Below are positions 60,007 to 64,000 of a DNA stretch of 64,000 nucleotides, one piece after another (the first letter of the stretch is position 1; each line of letters begins with the position of its first letter). The stretch is from Epiperipatus broadwayi (lineage: Eukaryota > Onychophora > Udeonychophora > Euonychophora > Peripatidae), in the NCBI GenBank assembly GCA_028023455.1, contig JAQFVV010012402.1:13126292-13190291 (forward strand). Direction: 5' to 3'. Below the pieces are notes generated by a model. It was not told where the DNA came from and made no database searches. It worked only from the letters and a program-made list of their open reading frames with translations. The position numbers were made by a program, and so were the translations under genes.

Positions 60007-61400
60007 ATGAGTAGGCATTAGATAGGGATTTTGTGCACAAGCCTTCTGGGATCCATTGATTACTCTGTTTAGCACAGGTGGCAAAACTGTATGGAGAGTT
60101 TTGCTCTGTTTATCAACAATTAATGTGCTAGTATAGGAAATGTGATCATGTGATGCTCTTTAATTATATGTTATGATTACATATCTCCACAAAATCTTAA
60201 AAGTAGATAGAAAACATTTTCCATCTTGCATGAGAGTGGTGTAATGAAAATTACGCTAAAGAAATATTATTCATTATTGGATAATCTCTAATCTAATGAA
60301 TGATTAATAAAAATTATTAATATACTGCCAGTAAGTGATTTGTGTTAAAGTTGTGAGGGCTGCACATTTGACACATCAATTAAACTGTACTACTTTGCTA
60401 TCTATATATACTGAACAATGATAAACATATGTGTAAGAGACTGTACTACTTTGCTATCTATATATACTGAACAATGATAAACATATGTGTAAGAGACTGT
60501 GGTCTGGACCAACTGATAAGTGCTGGTTCAGCATGAATTGTAACACATCTTGGGGTCACAGATCTTTTTTATGTCTTTAAATATATGTTTATAATTACAT
60601 TTCTCCACAAAGTGTTAAAAGTGGATAGAAAACATTCCCTACTTTGTGTGAGAGTGGTATAATGAAAATTACACTACAGAAATATAAGAATCTCATAATC
60701 TCTGAAATATTTTAAAATAATATTGGTGATTTATTGTTTGTCCCTATTCAATAAATTCTTGGAGGACTATTACCCTGTGATCAAAGAAACACACCAGCAT
60801 GATTTTAAACTGTGAACATGACATGTGTGCCTTTTTAGGGTGTGGTAGATCCAATGATTTCCATTGTATGTTCTGATGTTTTGTTTCTGGGTCATACAAA
60901 AAGCACTGTTTCATCACTCATAATTACTTTTAGAAGATGTATATTTGAAGAAAGATCAGTTGTGACATCAAACTGATGCTATTTTTGTTCGTGCATTAAG
61001 ATCAAAAGCATAAACTTCACAAAAAAAAATTTCATGCCCAATTCTTTATTTAAAATTAGCCTAACTGTTTCTCAATTAATCAACAATTTTTCAGCTACCA
61101 ATCTCACACTTAATCACCTTATTGCATCTTGCACTTTGTTAATATTAAAGTTAGTTATTGTTTTTGGTTGTCCATTACTGGGATCATCCATTGCATTTTC
61201 TCACCCATATTTAAAAACCCCTTATGTCACTCAAATACACTCAATTTCTTCATAGCATCTTCATCATATGCCATTTGCAACAGTTGCAACATTTTAGTAG
61301 CACATTTTCTGATTTTAATATAAAATTTGATATTAATACATCACTCAAAATTTTGATCACTATTTTTACATGGACATTTATCATCTTTTCAATAGTAACT

Positions 61401-62339
61401 AACAATTAACTCTGTCAATTTAAAATTTACCCCCATGTTGGTTTAAACATGTTCAAACATGAATATTTGTGTGATTTCAATGCAACTAGGTCACGGATGA
61501 GCATTCTGAAATTTAATTTGTTGTAACTCATATTTAAATTTTTCTATAAATACATTAGATTAGAAAAATGTTTAAAATAAATATCAAAAGAAGTAGATAA
61601 TTGATATCTGAATAAAAGATAAAAAAATAAAAGCTTATAAAAATTACTTAAATCTAGATAAAACCAAATTAATCTCATTTTGATTCTTTAATTTACACAG
61701 TGTGAAATAAGCAAGAGCACCTTTTTACTCCAATATGTTCTTATAATAAGCTTGAATAATCAGTGATTTATAGATGATTCTCCACTTAAATTTTTATCAC
61801 CAGATTTCGTTTTGGCTTTTGCAATGAGAACTTGAATTATTATTTTTTTAAATTTTAGTTCTTTAGCTTGATGGCAGAAAAAGATTTATATATGAATGAG
61901 AGATGCATAACACAGATTTAAACACAAACCCTCACTGATAAAGGCAAAGGCCAGAACAGTCTGAAGATGGGCATGAAAATGGTTTACTATCTGGTAACCA
62001 CTGATATTTCAAGCTTTCTAACGATTGATCACAGCAGAAAATTGCTTTTGTTATAATTATGGGGAAAGGATACGTAATAAGCTTTTAAATGTCATGAAAG
62101 TTTAAAATAAATTAATGTCATCCTTGATATTCCTCCTGTTTATATAGAGTATTAAACTTAAATTTTAAAGGTTAAAGAATTAAATTTTGTGTGTTAACAT
62201 ATAGATAAATTTAATAGAAATTTAATAAAATAATAAAATATTAATAAAAATTATATGTTAATTAAGTTAAGCATATTAGTGTTGTTAAAATATATTAATT
62301 CCTATGTGAAAAAATAAATTATGCAAATTAGGTAAAGAT
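61401..62339. other. AT-rich spacer with possible hammerhead relic
   Basis: Around 61,928-61,975 the plus strand reads CCCTCACTGATAAAGGCAAAGGCCAGAA-like text followed by CAGTCTG. This resembles a family C/D hammerhead (CTGATAA for CTGATGA, GAAC for GAAA) with several core changes. Otherwise nothing is recognised. Confidence 0.4.
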
Positions 62340-62634
62340 TTACTGTCTTTAAAGGAGTTTGCTATTAACTGAAAGGAGACCCTTTGATTCCTCTTGGAGG
62401 CCTTAAAGGAACCGAGCAGGGCAAATTCCTAATGTCCACTCCATACGTTCTTGTCGTTGCAGCTGTTATTACTATATGTTTATTCATATAGTATACGAAC
62501 ATGGATGGGCTGCTCACCAACACGCATTAACCAGCGTGGTGAGTTTATTGGCTTTTTACCTCTGAGTTTAAGATCAAGAAACACCATGGTCTTTCTTCTC
62601 AGTGCCTGATAAGGCAGAATGAATGTTTGTGTAA

Positions 62635-63147
62635 ATGATAAAGATTTTTCCCAATTATACAATTATGACAGACAAAAATAAAGCATGGCCCTTAATCCCA
62701 GGAGGCTGTAAAGTCACCAACCAAGGCAGCGGTTGGTGGCCGAAGGCGGAGGGTGCTAAGAATATCCTGGAGGCGGACCCAGGCTGCCATTTGATGACGA
62801 CTTTTTATTTAGGTACTTACAACTGCAGATCACTTTCAAGTGAAGGAAGATTGCAAGAATTAGAAGAAGAACTCTCTTATATTAAATGGGATATTATTGG
62901 ACTTTGTGAAGTTAGAAGAAAAGGTGAAGAGACAATTGAATTAAAAAGTGGACATATGCTCTATTATAAAGGCACAAATATTGGAAATACAAGTGGAGTA
63001 GGATTCATTATAAATAAAAAGTGGAAGAACAATATTGTGGAGATTGATGGTGTATCAGACAGAGTGGCAAGATTAGTTATTCAACTTAATAGCAGATACC
63101 AAATGCAGATAATTCAGGTTTATGTCCCAACAAGTTCTCACGAGTGA
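62635..63147 (+). pseudogene. RTE endonuclease N-terminal part
   Basis: 170-residue frame. Residues 1-57 (with WWPKAEGAKN) resemble a leader rather than the catalytic fold. The endonuclease starts at TYNCRSL (Asn63, a metal-site residue), then DIIGLCEVRRKGE with catalytic Glu92, GVGFIINKKW (121-130) and YQMQIIQVYVPTSS (155-168). It runs out of frame right after the APTSS-equivalent motif, where the partner frame 63,122-63,874 takes over. The start chosen is the first Met; the real start may be Met54, just before the fold. Role: first half of the target-nicking enzyme of an RTE LINE. Non-functional because of the shift. Confidence 0.8.
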
Positions 63148-63874
63148 TGAAGTAGTAGAAGATTTTTATATGGATGTACAAAAGGCTTTTGATCAGAGTA
63201 AACAACATTTTAAAATTGTTATGGGAGATTTTAATGCTAGAATTGGTAAACAAATGAAAGATGAAAGTGTTGTAGGTAATTTTGGTTATGGTAATAGAAA
63301 TGAGAGAGGACATAGACTTGTGGAGTTTGCAGAGAAGGAAAAACTTTATATTATGAATTCTTTTTTTGAGAAAAATGTTAGAAGGAAATGGACATGGAAG
63401 CATCCAAATGAAGGTACAGCAGAATTGGATTATATTTTGACTAACAGGAAATACATATTTCAAGATTGTAATGTTCTTAATAAATTTAACACAGGAAGTG
63501 ATCATCGATTAGTAAGGGGTAAGATACATGTTAATGTAAAACTAGAGAGACAAAAATTATTAAGAAAAACTATATTTACAGTTGATATTCCTAATCTTCA
63601 GAAACATTCTAATGAATTTAAATTAGAACTTACAAATCGGTTTCAAGTATTAGTAGATTTTGAAAATGATTCAGATTTGAATGAAATTAATATGAAAATA
63701 ACTGATACACTTTTAAAAACTGCAACAAAGATAGCTGGTAGAAAAAAGCAGCAATTGACTAATAAAATTTCTACTGAGACTAGAGAACTTATGAAGAAAA
63801 GAAGGAATATGAAGATATGCAAGAATGATGCATTAAAAAGAATTGAATATCTCGAATTTTGTAAAATGGTGTAG
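63122..63874 (+). pseudogene. RTE endonuclease C-terminal part and linker
   Basis: 250-residue frame. DFYMDVQKAFDQSKQHF leads to GDFNAR (Asp36/Asn38), GNFGYGNRNERGHRLVEF (52-69), RKWTWKHPNEG (88-98), ELDYILTNRK (catalytic Asp103) and TGSDHRLVRG (Asp127/His128), followed by a basic, Lys-rich linker. All APE-type catalytic residues are present. The first residues are out-of-frame text, so there is no genuine start here. It ends at a stop in the linker that the 32-kb copy also shows in part (its linker restarts in another frame at 32,313), which suggests a shared old lesion or a natural frame change. Confidence 0.8.
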
Positions 63875-64000
63875 AAAAGAGTTGAAAATGATATAAGAAA
63901 GTATAACTGTGAACTAGCAAGAAAAGCTGTAGAAGAAAATAAAAGTCTTAAGAATGTAAAACAACATTTTGGTATTGGTAGGAAATTTATATCTGCAATA

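Larger units (their letters stand above)
59125..60156. mobile_element. Family C insertion (1,032 bp), largest copy
   Basis: Seen: flanked by the perfect 13-bp duplication tctttaattatat (59,112-59,124 and 60,157-60,169), inserted in the repeat cluster within mariner. It comprises one unit with the hammerhead on minus (59,125-about 59,570), a short inverted terminus (about 59,575-59,660), and a unit with the hammerhead on plus (about 59,660-60,156), so it is an almost perfect large palindrome. Both units carry the CTGAACT(C/G)AGTTCAG-like box (59,433-59,451; about 59,785-59,800), a TAAGCT-ATTG-AGCTTA hairpin, and a GTGATCATG(T) end. There is no ORF. The best copy for defining the family C consensus. 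Confidence 0.85.
58780..60690. repeat. Repeat cluster inserted in mariner
   Basis: A block containing AAAGTGGATA(A/G)AAAACATT, GAGAGTGGT(G/A)TAATGAAAATT and ATTGGATAATCTCTAATCTA occurs at 60,160-60,330, again (partial) at 60,580-60,690, and inverted at 58,790-58,900. Another block (CTGGTTCAGC(A/G), TATATATACTGA(A/G)CAATGATAAA) is at 58,990-59,080 and 60,400-60,540. The ATTGGATAATCTCTA block also occurs at about 22,918. A perfect 56-bp tandem duplication lies at 60,385-60,496. Class unknown. Confidence 0.6.
58520..61400 (-). mobile_element. mariner-like transposon relic, split by insertions
   Basis: Seen on the minus strand, across stops: the N-terminal part at 61,290-60,990 has NGQPKTITN, then VRLILNKELGMKF (HTH region of mariner). 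The middle at 60,910-60,700 has FLYDPETKHQNIQWKS, PHPKKAHMS, VCFFDHR and GQTINHQYY, the central catalytic block. The C-terminal part at 58,760-58,540 has a degenerate HHDNAPSH-like string, VVRDFLAKKSI and LFPKLK. The D,D34D pattern is only partly preserved. Between the halves lie anonymous repeat blocks (58,780-59,110; 60,170-60,690) and the family C insertion. The transposase would cut and paste at TA sites. Dead, ancient; terminal inverted repeats not identified. Confidence 0.75.
62340..64000 (+). mobile_element. RTE-like LINE, young copy, cut by window end
   Basis: Seen: a GC-richer leader (62,340-62,640) and then the endonuclease region on the plus strand, continuing past the window into the linker. 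The copy at 27.84-33.3 kb starts inside this sequence, so this one is the longer 5' version. The near-identity of the two copies at DNA level over about 1.2 kb points to recent activity. Lesions: a frameshift near 63,125-63,140 and a stop at 63,872-63,874 (GTAG in a GTGTAG context), after which the frame continues (KRVENDIRKYNCELARKAVE-like). Confidence 0.85.

Overview
The window looks like nuclear DNA from an invertebrate animal. It is very AT-rich (about 70% by eye), dense in (TA)n and poly-G/poly-C tracts, and packed with metazoan-type transposable elements at all stages of decay. I could not recognise any host protein-coding gene. All readable protein similarity belongs to retroelements or DNA transposons, and nothing here is bacterial or organellar. 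The phylum cannot be fixed from the sequence.

Layout. 1-8.2 kb holds minus-strand relics of an APE-type non-LTR retrotransposon (endonuclease, reverse transcriptase and C-terminal parts). 10.9-12.8 kb is a decayed Ty3/gypsy-like pol relic (minus). 12.8-13.5 kb is the 3' end of an RTE-like LINE (plus). 15.1-18.4 kb is a Penelope-like element (PLE, minus) with a GIY-YIG endonuclease, interrupted by a 1.77-kb insertion flanked by a 17-bp target duplication. 20.0-27.6 kb contains four short insertions of a second repeat family and a 563-bp hAT-like MITE. 27.8-33.3 kb is a minus-strand RTE LINE split by a ~2.7-kb insertion of unknown nature. 35.4-36.6 kb has two more palindromic repeat insertions, and a tRNA-Gly-like SINE head lies at 36.9 kb. 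38.5-39.1 kb is a second PLE relic. 41.6-52.7 kb is a satellite array of 26 head-to-tail units of 405 bp plus one terminal inverted unit. 53.2-55.5 kb is a decayed RTE copy carrying a 135-bp MITE. 58.5-61.4 kb is a mariner relic split by further insertions. From 62.3 kb to the window end lies a young RTE LINE (plus).

The main result is that four repeat families carry type I hammerhead self-cleaving ribozyme motifs: the 405-bp satellite, the insertion inside the PLE, the short insertions at 20-36 and 59-60 kb (family C), and the palindrome at 36.3-36.6 kb (family D). In the first three, stem III is tiny and self-complementary, the dimeric type described for Penelope-like elements. Three of the families also share a second architecture about 110-160 nt upstream of the ribozyme on the sense strand: a CTGAA...TTCAG palindrome next to a CCCATAT-like box, followed by a short hairpin. 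Together with 13-17-bp target duplications, this suggests that the satellite and the short insertions are non-autonomous partners (retrozyme-like) of a PLE such as the one at 15.1-18.4 kb. Hammerheads in PLEs and metazoan retrozymes are known. The shared upstream module, the satellite's higher-order structure and the terminal inversion are the parts most likely to be new.
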